NCBI GenBank assembly: GCA_031308135.1
Contig: JAHLJT010000631.1
Location: forward strand, 149,727,425 to 149,791,424
Direction: 5' to 3'
From: Acheta domesticus
Lineage: Eukaryota; Arthropoda; Insecta; Orthoptera; Gryllidae
Length of the DNA: 64,000 bases
The translations under genes and the position numbers were made by a program. The first letter of the stretch is position 1; the number at the start of each line of letters is the position of its first letter. The notes below the pieces were generated by a model. The model ran no database searches. It had not been told where the DNA came from and saw only the letters and a program-made list of their open reading frames with translations. Shown here piece after piece: positions 1-10,912 of the stretch.

Positions 1-465
1 CTTCACCGCATAATTTTTCGTCGAGATGTTTATGCCAAGCTCGACCTGCCTGCTTTCGCCCGTACAAAGCTTTCTTCATGTGACATTTGCCTCCGTTCGA
101 CAGCTCTTTCGGCACAGTCTCAGAGTCTTGAACAACTTCATGACCGTGACTTTTATCCCGAATAATACGTATATTCAAGAATCTCTTCCATTTCGTTCGG
201 AACTTCCATAAATACATCTGCATCCAATGTTCCGTTTAGATACGCCGTTGCTACGTCATATTGCCGAATATACATTTGATTCAGCGCTGCGAGTGCAATC
301 GCCAGCAGAATAGAATTGAGACGGGGGTACGGGGTGAAGGTTTCGTGGAAATCTCAGCCGAACAGTTACGAGCACCCTTTGACAAAAATTCCTGCTTTTC
401 GCTTCTCCAAAATGCCATTCGTTCCGTACTTAATTCTTAGAACTAATCGATCCCCTATTACTTTC
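1..465 (-). pseudogene. Ty1/copia-type reverse transcriptase relic
   Basis: Read on the minus strand, this stretch carries the conserved start of a copia-group RT. In order there are a KAxxxxKG-like block, then DFHETFTP (about 325-340), a QYDVATAYLNG block with the catalytic Asp (about 250-275), VFMEVP, and near the window start KALYGRKQAGRAWH, matching the family's KALYGLKQAGRAWH. Two in-frame stops lie near 350-375 and a further stop plus frameshift lies near 170-180, so no protein can be made. The element continues beyond base 1. The upstream end stops where the R1 repeat begins at about 465, which suggests R1 inserted into or beside it. Motifs are read directly; the copia assignment rests on the order of blocks. 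Confidence 0.8.
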
Positions 466-1332
466 CCGTATACGTACTATTTACGGAGTAATATACGCAG
501 TATAGGGAAACTTATGTAATGCTGCGCGAAAAAACGGCGAATTTTTGGCAGAAAAAAATTCACTGTTGGGCCCTGGGTCCCGAAAAAGTGGATAAAATCA
601 GTTGCTAAATTGAGAGGAAAAATTCCCTAACACGAGGTGTAACGAGAATTCCTGTTGTGTGGCTCCTTGATACCGAAATAAATACGTCCCTCTGTCCGTC
701 CGTCTGTGAATACTACTAATGCCTAAACCACTCACAGGATATTTCCAAATTAAAAAAACATTTGTCCATCTGGTTCTAGTGAAAGCTTTGAGGTTTTGAA
801 AAAGATTATACAAAATTTGGGGGTACTTTACATGAAGCCCCTGACATTTTTTGAAATTTTCTCAAAAAGTGACTCAAAATTTTAAAAAATTTCTTGTAAA
901 AATAGAGTAAAATACACCTAATAATGTGGTCATTAACATACTCTTGCCAGCTGCAATCTATTGCCGCCAAGAGTACATTAAAATGATTGATATGTCTTTT
1001 AATGAAGTTTATCGAAAACTCAAAAATTTAATGTGAAAAAGAGCATCATATTCACAGTAACGTTTAAATACCACTTTCTTGAAAACGGCCTCCAAACTTT
1101 TCGAAGAAAATTGCCATTTAGGACTAAGTTTTATTGTTCGTTAATATTCTTAAAATAATATTTCCGTTCTTTTTTAGGAAACCGGAAAATTATGAAAATG
1201 TCAAAACAATTTACGTTGAGGCGGTAGATAGCAGCTGGCAAGAGAATGTGGTAAGTTCGAATAGCTAGCCGAGACCAAAGGAAATAGAAAACTAATACGA
1301 GAAAGTCTGTGCCATTCTGTAGCACCACTAGT
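462..1332 (-). repeat. R1 interspersed repeat, copy a, with nested inverted arms
   Basis: This copy runs opposite to the longest copy at 15.9-17.5 kb. It starts with a palindromic CGTATACGTAC end followed by GGGAAA and TTATGTAATGCTGCGCG, then a GTCCGTCCGTCTG microsatellite, a TACTTTACATGAAGCCCCTG box, and ends GTGCCATTCTGTAGCACCACTAGT. Within it 920-985 and 1190-1260 are inverted copies of each other (CTTGCCAGCTGCAATCTATTGCCGCC-like), so a smaller fold-back unit occupies about 920-1331. No coding potential is seen. Confidence 0.6.
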
Positions 1333-1339
1333 TGTTACT

Positions 1340-1660
1340 TCTCCGTATACTATACGTACGTTCGTATAGTATAGGGAAAGTTATGTAATGCTGCGCGAAA
1401 AAACGGCGGATTTTTGGCAGAAAAACGTTTTTTACTGGGCCCTGGTAACGAAAAAGTGGATAAATCCAGTTGCTAAATTAAGAAATAAATCTCTTAACAC
1501 GTGGTGCAGCCAAAATCTCTATTTGGTGGGTCCTTGATACCGAAAACCCAATTGAAAGCAAACCGTCTGTCCGTCCGTCCGTCTGTGAACGACGCTAGCG
1601 ACTAAACCGTTCAGCCGATTTTCTCCAAAATTGATATTCAATGGTCGATCTAAATATCTG
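1340..1660 (-). repeat. R1 repeat, partial copy b
   Basis: It begins with a near-perfect palindrome (CTATACTATACG / CGTATAGTATAG at about 1348-1375) and then GGGAAAGTTATGTAATGCTGCGCG. A box reading TCCTTGATACCGAAAACCC and the GTCCGTCCGTCCGTCTG run follow. Homology fades near 1660. Copies a and b lie head to tail, only a few bases apart. Confidence 0.6.
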
Positions 1661-2464
1661 TCGGCATCTGTTGGCACATTGGCATCAAAAAGGATTCATA
1701 TTTGGCGCCGTGGCGGGAGATTGGTTTTTAATAACAATCTTTGGCCTTTATTACTAGCTCAGAATTTACATTTTAAACGTACCACGTCGGACTGCGTGCT
1801 GGTGGCTAAAAGAGTGGATGTATAAAGTTCTTTTGTTTCTGTCGAAATTGCATTCGTCCTGCGATCTGCTCGTAATAGTTTCATCTGTCTTCGACAGGGG
1901 GCAGCACTTGCTGGGTTTCCGCTCCAAGGCACTCTGATGCAGAGAAAATTATTAAAGACACACTCGAGCTCCGTTTTAACTAATGACAGCATTGAAACAC
2001 AAATTCAAACGGTAAAACAGGTTTTTCAAAGTAGTCGCTCCGCCCAGGGAGCGAGCTTCAGTGAGCTCTCACTAACGATCCATGAGAACAGGTTAAGCTA
2101 TCAAAGTTGGCACCACTGCCGGCGCTCCAAGGAACAGCCGCCTTTTTCGCGGGAAACACGCCGAAAGGCAAGAGTGAAATTTTGTGGAATACAGCTTAAA
2201 AGAACGCTTTGCTTTTCATGTGAGAATAAGGTAAAAGGTGAAGGATTAATTCTATGATTGCTTATTTCTAGATATTATCTTCTAATAAGAGGGGTACACT
2301 TTGTGTTTTCAGAGATCGGGCGAGCGAGCATTCCAATAACGTTCGTCTCGCCAATAACCCAAACTGATGTGCTCTCCCAGCATGAATATTAACCTAAATC
2401 TGAACCTGCACAAGATGCTATATTCGCCGCTTTAACAGCAGCTTGACTTTGAAACCAATATTTT
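1661..2464. other. Unassigned stretch
   Basis: There is an open frame at 1937-2257 (+, 106 codons) but it has no motif, signal or similarity that I recognise and could be chance. No RNA gene, TIR pair or tandem array is visible here. Confidence 0.4.
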
Positions 2465-3275
2465 TGTTTTTGGAGGGTAATTTACATGAAGCCCCTGCGA
2501 CATTTTAAAATTTTTTTAAAAAATGGCGCCAACAATTTTGAATAAATTTTGTTGTTGGATAGTTTTAAGATCATTTAACAGAACAGAGGTCTTATGTTAG
2601 TTGAAAACTCCGATTTTTCGAAAATTGTAAAAAATTAAAAATGTTTTCGCCATCTTTCTACAACTACAATTATCAAGATACAATTTTTGTTCGTAATGAA
2701 ATGTCTTCAAACAATATAGGTCTTCAAATAAGGTCATGTTCAATTTTCAAAAACAAGTAATTTTCGAAAAATTCTTCAAACAGACAATTTTTTTTATTTT
2801 CTGTCAACCATTTTTTCTTAAAAATCACACAACATGTCTTCATTATATTTGGACCTGAGATAGCATAAAGAAAGCTTAAGAGAATGGTGCAGGTTTCATG
2901 TTCGTTTAAATGCCTGATTTTGTAAAAAAAATGTTAAAATCATTTTGCCGTCTTTCTACAACTACAATTGTCAAAACACGATTGTTTTTCTTAATGCAAT
3001 ATTCTCATCAAAAACAGATATTCAAATAAGATCATATTGAATTTTTTTTTAAATATGAGTTGTCTTTCTATAATTTCCTGACAAACATAATAGACTGCTC
3101 GGAATTGACGTTTTCGTCGTTTTCTTACAACTACAATTTTAAAAACATTTTTTTTCTCAATTGAATGTATTTATCAAAACTACATCTTCAAATAAGGTCA
3201 TGCATAATTTTTTCAAAATACGAGTAGTTTTTCTATAATTTTGTGATAAACATAATTGCCTGCTGTACATTGACT
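2465..3275 (-). repeat. R1-related AT-rich repeat, internal part
   Basis: It opens with GGTAATTTACATGAAGCCCCTG, the R1 box also seen at 830 and 8630. It then holds three degenerate repeats of a roughly 240-300 bp module, each marked by TTTCTACAACTACAATT (about 2656, 2953 and 3123) followed by a run of A or T. Both R1 ends are missing. Confidence 0.5.
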
Positions 3276-5250
3276 GCGCTTCGGACAGCTGGATGAGTCA
3301 TAAATTAGAATTTGCAATTTTGTTTATTATATCTTTGTTCGTTTCTTACGTTCGACCTTTTGTTATTCATCTACCCATTAATATTTCAGAAATGGTTTAT
3401 TTTGAAATATTTGAAATAAAAAGTAAAAAATTAGCTCTCAGAATAGCGACAATGCAGGGTGTGCAACAATGGAATTCACTTTGCTCTCGCGAATATCTGT
3501 GACTAACGTGACACTTGTGACCTGATGGAGCTATATGTAGTGAGTAGTGAGTAGTGAGTAGACGTGTTGTGGCATGGTTTTAAAATACTCTCCACTAATA
3601 ATTGCCCATGGAATGCATTTCTATATTGTCCAAGGTATCAGGCTTCTTTTTCCAATACAGGTTTACAAAACTTTTGTATTCTATTTTTGTGCAGTTGTAT
3701 AATTCACAAAGTTCTGACAGCACTGCGGTGAGTTGTACGCTTCTTGGTTGAATTGGACGATTTCAAATAACAACTAAGATGTTAGTAGCGCCTGAAGTGC
3801 AATATTTCAGTACTACATAGCTGTTTCCTCTAATATGGGAAAGTAAGTGCTGTTGTAGCACCACTAGTTTCTTTTAGACAGACAATGTTAATTCATATAG
3901 CTCCTGGATAAATGAATCATTTGTCTTTGTCAGACGTTTTAATTAATTTGAAAATTTTTAATTGTAATTATATAGATTGAGAATTAACAATTTAATTGAT
4001 ATACTTCCCTAATCCATATGAAATTGTCGGCACACTTTTTGTGCTATAAAATACTCACACCTCATCCTTCAACGAGTAGTACCTATAACATTTCTTCTGA
4101 GATTGACTCTTCTTGCCCAGTTGAAAGGGCCGGCTATCGGATATTGAGAAAAAGGCAGCTCTCTGCTGTGCAGGGTGCGCGCGGGGGTCGTCGGGCCCCC
4201 TGTGGCCGGCGGCGGCGCGGCGTTACGTCACATGTCGAAAGGCCAACAATCGATACACAGCGCGGTGGCGGTTCGCCGCGCGATCTCTCTCAAGCTGGCA
4301 CTATAGCAATTGGTTACAACAAATACTCACATGCCACCATTTAGAAGTATGTAATAGCTGATTTTATGTGCCAAAATTAATGTAATTGCTCTCCAAACGT
4401 CCGAGTAGTTAATGATGAGCTAGCTTAAGATTAAGCTGGCACCACCACAGTGGGTTACCGTAAAATAAGCAACGATTCAGAACTATTTGGTCAAAAATGT
4501 CAATGTTGATTTTTTTTGCATAATAACTGTCTGTGCGGTTTGCTCTTTAAAATTATACTTGTATCGTCTTAATCCTACAATTCTAATTTCTTCAAAATTA
4601 GAAATGAATATAACGGTGGGAAAACGGGACATGTTTACATGTTTGTAACGGGTTTGTTTACATGTTTTAGAAACAACTGTTTCCTACTTATTTGTAAATT
4701 TTTTGCACCAGTATTACCCAGCGTTGCCAAACGTCCCGCTTTTGGCGGAAAGTCCCGCTTTTTGAGACTAAAATTGAGTATCCAAACCAAAAACTACAAA
4801 AATCACGTTTCTATAAAATCTTTCGATTTGAATGGCCAAAGCACAAAAATTCACCAAATAAGAAAATAATAAAATCACGCTAAAGAAGTCTCATCTATTT
4901 ATTTACTTTTTTACGTCAAAAACAGTTTAAAACTGTGTGTGGCGAGCTATGGGGAGAAGTGAAATTTGTGCACGTTTTCATAATTCTGTTATGTCTATCC
5001 TAAACCATATTCTAGTCGAATTTTAATACAGAAAAAAGAGCAGGTTTTTCAAGTTTTGTTGACAAAACTATTCGCTCCTATATAATAAAATATATTTTCA
5101 AAGGTAAATTAGCTATGAATTTGTGCCCTTAACCCTCATCATATTCTTCATGAAAGAATAATACTTTTTGTCGCAACAATATGGAAAACGATAATTTCAA
5201 TAACTATATTTCCCACTGAAATTCAGATGACGTGCACAAATAATGAAGTT
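3276..5250. other. Unassigned AT-rich DNA with a short GC-rich island
   Basis: Contents include a 7-bp tandem TAGTGAG array at 3538-3561 and the terminal motif GTAGCACCACTAGT at 3855-3868, shared with several other repeats here. About 4160-4300 is CpG-rich (GCGCGCGGGGGTCGTCGGG and CGGCGGCGGCGCGGC). The open frame at 4018-4344 crosses the island, is of low complexity and is not recognised. The remainder shows nothing. Confidence 0.4.
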
Positions 5251-5267
5251 AAATTTATGTAACAGGG

Positions 5268-5585
5268 GCAGTTGCGGATGGGTCAGTCGTCGAATGATAT
5301 AATGGGTGAATCGAATCATCTGGGTGAGTAGATCGTCTAGAAGATAGCTGTGTCAACGCCATCGCAAATAGGGCTGTTCATTTTTAACGAAATATTGTGT
5401 TCGCTTAGCATACAGGATATCTCAAAAACCCTGCTTAGAAAATAAATTGTACTTTACTTTTGTAATTACTGTTATTTCTTTATGCTTTGTTTGTAGATGA
5501 GTAAAGAAGATGGTAGTTCTTCGGACAGTTTGGATTTGTCGGCGCAAGACACACGTATTAAGAAAATTAAACTAGGAAAAAGGTT
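5268..5585 (+). other. Candidate exon pair of an unrecognised gene
   Basis: A short segment 5268-5323 is bounded by an acceptor-like TTTATGTAACAG and a textbook donor CTGG/GTGAGT. A second segment starts right after a pyrimidine-rich CTTTATGCTTTGTTTGTAG with ATG at 5497. It encodes MSKEDGSSSDSLDLSAQD and a basic stretch, then meets a possible donor GG/TTAAC near 5583. The first segment is open in only one frame, and that frame does not join in phase to the second, so the first would have to be untranslated. The signals are real but common by chance. This is the only place in the window where I would look for a host exon. Confidence 0.2.
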
Positions 5586-5647
5586 AACACTTAGAACTAA
5601 AATACTACTTATTATATTTTTATTTTATCCCGCCTTTTCCAAACCAA

Positions 5648-5768
5648 TCATGTGTAATATACAAAATAATACAGAACAAACGCCGCGCCTTAATCTGAAC
5701 GGACGGAGCTGTAATATACAAAAGATTACAAAACAAACGCCGCGCTTTAATCCGGACGGTCGCGGTTA
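5648..5768. repeat. Tandem duplication of about 57 bp
   Basis: TGTAATATACAAAA...AAACGCCGCGC.TTAAT at about 5652-5708 is repeated directly at about 5710-5766 with scattered changes. On the plus strand both copies encode similar peptides (CNIQ..T.QTPR), which follows from the duplication and does not show that the frame is used. Confidence 0.65.
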
Positions 5769-5772
5769 CTAG

Positions 5773-7215
5773 GTAACGAAGGATTATTTTCTGACGTACC
5801 TCAAGAAAAGCAACTTCGAGCCAAAAAATAATCAAACTAATATTTTTACCTTTGAATACTAAATACCACTTGTTACCATTAGAAACAGTTTTGTAGGCTT
5901 AGACTTAACTTCGCTACATGGAAATATTGCTCACATTATGTTTGCGTATCTTAACAAACCGATATCTTGTGTTTAATATCAAACGGTTTATTATTTACAA
6001 TACGAGGTTACAGCTGGGCGTTGATGTGCACACTTCCAGATACCGCCAACATTTAAATCGTGCGTTTGCACTGCATTTTCCCCCACTACCTACGCGTACC
6101 CGTGCGAGAATCCTCGCATGTTATGCCCCACACTCATCCCTATCCTTCTATTTCCATAATAATAGGGAAAGTAGTTAACGAAACGTGTTTATTTGTTAAA
6201 CAATGTATAAAGGCAACTTGCAAAGTACTAACACAATATCATATAAAATAAAAACCATGCAATTGATCTCTAAAAGAAATTTTCAATAAAGATTTATTCA
6301 GTATTGTAATGAGTTTTCTTGGAACAATTCACAACACTTCATGCACAGGCAGCAAAATAACTTCGAGTTGGGAGAACAAAATAAACTGCTGCTGGGCGTT
6401 TGGAACACAATAGCTTTTCACTTCTCATATTTATACGAAAGAATCAGTGATCATCGAATAGATTATTAAGCTTTACCTGTTTTGGGCGCGGGGAAAAGCA
6501 GTTTTGCACTTATTTGGGTTACCAAAAGGGACGCTACGTTTATTCAACACTACATTTATTGCGGGAAGACGCTGAGACCTCTTAGAATTTTATTCGTTGT
6601 CAACAGTGTCGAGTTTAAATCCAATTGTCACGGCATGCTAATACGCACTCATGATTGCTTCTATATGCTGAGAATACAACTGTAATGGAATCACTGTTGT
6701 GGAGTTTTGAATTTTATAACAATTCTCGGTCGCGGAATTCCTAAGAATTGCGATAGAGGAAACCGCCGGCCTGCCAGGTGAACAGTAAGTGCTGCAGTCT
6801 TGCGGTCATGTTTGAAAGCATTTTACAAACTGTTGAAAATCTGGCGCTAAAGAACTTGTCTCCCAAAGCACATTGTGAAAGAAGTGACTCTGCTCTTTTG
6901 TTTAGAATTAGAGCGCGAAATTTGACGAAATGTATTCTATCTTCAGCGCGCGACGTCTAAAATGGATGTTCTGAGCTAGTAATTGATGCAAAAGGTTGTT
7001 ATAAATACTTGATTCACTCGGACGACGCCGAATCATTTTTGGCCACCCATGTGCCAACACTTCCTTAAACACAACATTTGAAGTAATTATTCAATATTGT
7101 TTCACAGCTTTTAGCATTTCGCGATTGTCATAAAAATATTAGCTTTTTACTTTTGACTAAGCTACGTGTCTGAAGCCGCTGACTTAAAAATTTCATCGAA
7201 TCACTGCTGATAACA
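5773..7215. other. Unassigned stretch
   Basis: Several short open frames lie here (5918-6178, 6482-6685, 6778-6960, all +). None carries a domain, signal peptide or repeat that I recognise. No RNA gene or repeat boundary is visible. Confidence 0.4.
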
Positions 7216-7592
7216 AAACTAGTGGTGCTTCCAACGCACATACTTTCTCGCACTGTTTCTATATGGTCCTAAATGGTATTCTACTACTTCATAAACCAGC
7301 AAAAGTGTTTTCTACCAGCTAACTGTTTCCGTTTCGAGAACTGAAATCCGATCCTCAAAGTTAACGAACCGGCACTTATACTACTACGCCACACTAGCAC
7401 CGTATGGGTCGAACAGAGCCATAAAAAGAATCGAACATGGTCGAAAATGGTAAATGCATGATGAAGAAACAAATGATACGATGGTACACACGCTTTACAA
7501 ATAAAATAAGAGACGTGGAAAAATGTTAAAAGCCAAAAATTAAAAAAAATATACACAGACACATCCAGTTCATTTATCGTAATATTTGTAAT
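7216..7592 (-). repeat. SINE-like repeat family B, copy 1
   Basis: On the minus strand this unit is a diverged copy of the one at 35715-36093. It has a 5' AT-rich part, the shared GCGTAGTAGTATAAGTGCC region that resembles a tRNA D-arm and box A, then GCACTGG/CGAGAAAGTATGTGCGTTGG and the terminal GCACCACTAGT. The two copies lie in opposite orientation 28 kb apart. A tRNA-derived SINE is plausible, but the box B match is poor. Confidence 0.5.
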
Positions 7593-7677
7593 TCAAATGC
7601 CTTAACATGGTTCTCAATAAGGTTTCTAAAATTCTCAATTATTTCCTATGACAACAGAGAATTTTGACAAATAATAT

Positions 7678-7768
7678 TCCCCGACCAGGGCTCGAACCGG
7701 CGAAGCGTCCCTCGGAAGAGCTGTGCCAATCCTCGCCGAATAACGACTGCGACCACAATAGCTATGCA
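7678..7768 (-). repeat. tRNA-like SINE head
   Basis: The minus strand reads GTGGTCGCAGTCG..., then CGCCGGTTCGAGCCCTGG, whose GGTTCGAGCCC is a full match to an RNA polymerase III B box. An A-box-like TGGCACAGCTC lies about 35 bases upstream. The fold is not a canonical tRNA, so a tRNA-derived SINE or tRNA relic is more likely than a working tRNA gene. Confidence 0.4.
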
Positions 7769-7939
7769 TGACATTACCACTTTAATAATAGAATTAAAGG
7801 TTTGGTGGTTTAATTTCTGCAATTCGAGGTCGAAAAATCCAGAGAATGTAAAAAAAATATCCTTTGGGCGCTCAAAGAAGGTATCTGGGCAGATTGTCCT
7901 TCATAAAAGAAAATCTAGTTCACTTTAGAGATTAGAAAA

Positions 7940-8998
7940 CTAAGTTCTGCGAGAAAATCTGTGCCATTCTATTGCACCGCTAAATTTTCTAAATTTAGCT
8001 ACAGGTTTTATCCACTTTTGCGTTACCAGACCCCAGCTATAAGAGCTTTTCTGGCAAAAATTCCCCGTTTTCCCGGGCACGATTACATAACTTACTCTTA
8101 TAACGCAGTATTCATAAGGCGAGAAAGTAATTACTACTCCCTTATTACATGTGGAGAAAATTTAAAGAACAAATTTGGAACGGTTTTTGAGGTTTTTTTT
8201 TTTGTAAATTTGAAGAGAAGATTACGCAAAAACGACTCGTTTTTCAGAAAATTCTACATAACCTTTTTCAAAGAGCTAATTTTGTTCAAGAGACTTTGTC
8301 TGGTGTAAAAATCGCTATCTACGATTTTTAGTTTTAAAAATATTGTTTGAAATTTTCAAAAAACCAAGTATTTCCCAGAAGGAAGATTCAGACCAAATAT
8401 TTTATCGTCTCTCACTACCTATGCAAAGAAATTTTAAAGAAAAATTTTAAAGACTCTATCTTCAATTTTGCAGTTTTTAAATAGTTTTTTGCAATTTTCG
8501 AAAAATTGGGGATATCAACGAAAATAATAGTTACATCATTCCCGTAAACGTCCTTTCCACTATTCAACAACAAAATTTAATAAAAAAATTGGAGCCATTT
8601 TTTTAACATTGAAAATCTCCGACGGGCTTCATGTAAAGTACCCCCAAAAATTCAAATATCGGTTTCAGATTCTAGGAGCCACGAGAATAGCCAAATCGAT
8701 TAGGGAATATCAATTTTGAAGTAAATCGGCTGAACGGTTTAGGCGCTAGCGTTGACCACACGTGGACAGACAGACGTTTTGCCGTCAATCGATTTTGCAA
8801 CAAAAGAATATGGCAACAAAACATGGATTTTGGCTACATCACGAGTTTGATGTTTTTTTTTCTAAATTTAGCAACACCTTTTATCAATTTTTTCGCTCCC
8901 AGCTATAAGAGTTTTTCTGGCAAAAATTCACCTTTTTCCGACGCACGATTACATAACTTTCTCGTCTTATGAAGTATTCGCTAGGCGAGAAAGTAAAA
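7940..8998 (+). repeat. R1 repeat, two partial copies in tandem (d)
   Basis: The first piece (about 7940-8140) jumps from the CTGTGCCATTCT end straight to the CACTTTTGCGTTACCAGACCCC and GATTACATAACTT.CTC end, so its centre is deleted. The second (about 8150-8998) has AAATTTAAAGAACAAATTTGG modules, CTTCATGTAAAGTACCCCC at about 8628, GACAGACAGACGTTTTGC at about 8766, and ends ATTACATAACTTTCTCGTC. The open frame at 7961-8308 falls inside and is incidental. Confidence 0.6.
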
Positions 8999-10280
8999 AT
9001 GAAGGTAAAACTCAAACAGTCTTCATTCTTCACTGTACCCCCGAATCCCTCCACAATTAGGTACATAGCACATAAATGCTATTGCCGATTATTGTCTATA
9101 AAGACCACGGCAAAACATTAATTGAATGGTTTAACTACAGGCAAAAGAAACAATCTTCATTAGTATCAAGAAACTATTAAAAGTACTTCTAGTTGTTGTT
9201 GGAGAGCGACTCCTCAATTATGAGTATGCAAATAAACCTCGCCAAACCACAGAAACCACGGTGTATACAGACAGCATAAATGTAATATGGAGAAATCTAA
9301 GCCTTCTAAGCGTGTCATCTCAAAGATGACTACCAGCAACAAGGGCTGAAATATGCAGGTGTTATTGGTAGAATCGAAGCTCCGAACCGAAAATATACTT
9401 GAATATCCAATAATATCTTATCTTGTGGGTTATGGTGTGAAAAACGTTTTTTTTAGACCTTTGGCCTCAAAAGTTTAGTTTTTAAGGCCCTAGAATGCTT
9501 TGTTTAGGAGTTATTTGACGATATAGATTCGAAAACATTGGCAAGTGTTGCGGGTTGCATTTGACACGAATATTTAGATGCGTTCCTTCCTTCATATCTT
9601 TAATATATTCATATTATCCTTCAAACAAATCCTTCCTATTTGTAAGTCAAAGTGCAATTCTTCATGTTTCCGTGAAATTATCTTCCTATAGAAACATGAT
9701 TTAAAAAGATTGGGGGCGTCTGAGAGCCGCAAAGGGAAGGTATACTGAAATAATATAAGAGATAATTGAGACAAATAATATTGTCTGTTTATTTCGTTCC
9801 TTTAATAATTCGTTAGTGTTTAATCAGGCCACAACGCACCTCGGTCTCTTCATAGAATGTACACAACTATTTCGTGTTTTTAATTCGTGCATGAATTTGA
9901 TTGAAAAGTTTTTCATTGTTCATACTTAAGACATTTATTTTCGGTGGAGGTATGGTACATATTGACAAAAATGACGATAGAGATGGGCATGCACATAAAA
10001 CTGAAAATATTCAAAGAATACTCGTCGTTCTACGGAGCCCACGCTATGCCGGTCGTGAAAGCTGCCTGCGGATCAGACAAATAGTAGGCAACTACTGCTG
10101 CAAGGAGACAACGTGAAACTTCGTCTCCCAGAAAATTTTGAAAGGGTCCAATTGACTTAAATAATAAATAATAATCTTTCTGCAAATATGTTAAATCTCT
10201 GATAAAGTAAAAACCTCTTGATAAATTTTAAAATTTACAGTGATGAAGCCACAAGGATAGTCATTTAAGTCTATCTATAT
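8999..10280. other. Unassigned AT-rich DNA
   Basis: Only short open frames of low complexity are present. I see no TIR pair, tandem array, RNA gene or recognisable protein fragment. Confidence 0.4.
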
Positions 10281-10403
10281 TGTGACGTTTGGTAATATCC
10301 CAAACATCCCAGAACGCCCAGCAAATTCAGCTGAAGTCACGGGAATCCAGAGCTTGCGACGTGTGCGAGGGAGTGGTGACAAAGAGAGCGCTCTGTGGGC
10401 TGC

Positions 10404-10912
10404 TTTGCGGTCGCCAGAATGAACACAGTTTCTCTCGCTCTTCTTTCTTTCTGATATTAATATCTTCCGTCTCAAACGGGGGCTACGACGACGAAGGGAC
10501 CTTAACCGACTTGCAGGGGAAAGGGTAGTTGGAGGCTCCGTCCCCGAAGGGAGGCTTGACGTCACCTTTCCCCTCACGACGAAGAAAGGTCGAGCGCATA
10601 AATAATGTACAAAACAAAACAAAATTCTCTTCTCTTCCGAAAGGACGACGTGAAAGCTTCTTTTAGTTAGGAAACATCGGGCAGGAGCAGCCATCGTGTA
10701 GTTAAAGATCATTGGAGTGACGACGTATGAAGAAACCATTAGGCAGAGCATGAAGTAAAATTATTAGATTAAAACGCGCAGTCGAAACATCACCCGTGTG
10801 CACTAGGACATGTAGTTCCCTTCGTCGTCGTAGCTCCCGTTTGAGACGGAAGATATTAATATCAGAAAGAAAGAAGAGCGAGAGAAACTGTGTTCATTCT
10901 GGCGACCGCAAA
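10404..10912. repeat. 96-bp inverted repeat around a 317-bp centre
   Basis: The arm at 10404-10499 (GCGGTCGCCAGAATGAACAC ... GACGACGAAGGGA) is repeated in reverse complement at 10817-10912 with a single visible mismatch (GGGGGCTACG against GGGAGCTACG). The centre holds TGACGTCA at 10558-10565 and CGCATAAATAATG. The sequence outside the arms does not pair. This is a fold-back structure or two inverted copies of one short repeat. No coding role is evident. Confidence 0.75.

Noticed and set aside
7678..7768. A functional tRNA gene on the minus strand
   Set aside because: The B box is perfect but the acceptor and anticodon arms do not pair as in a tRNA, so I call it SINE-like.
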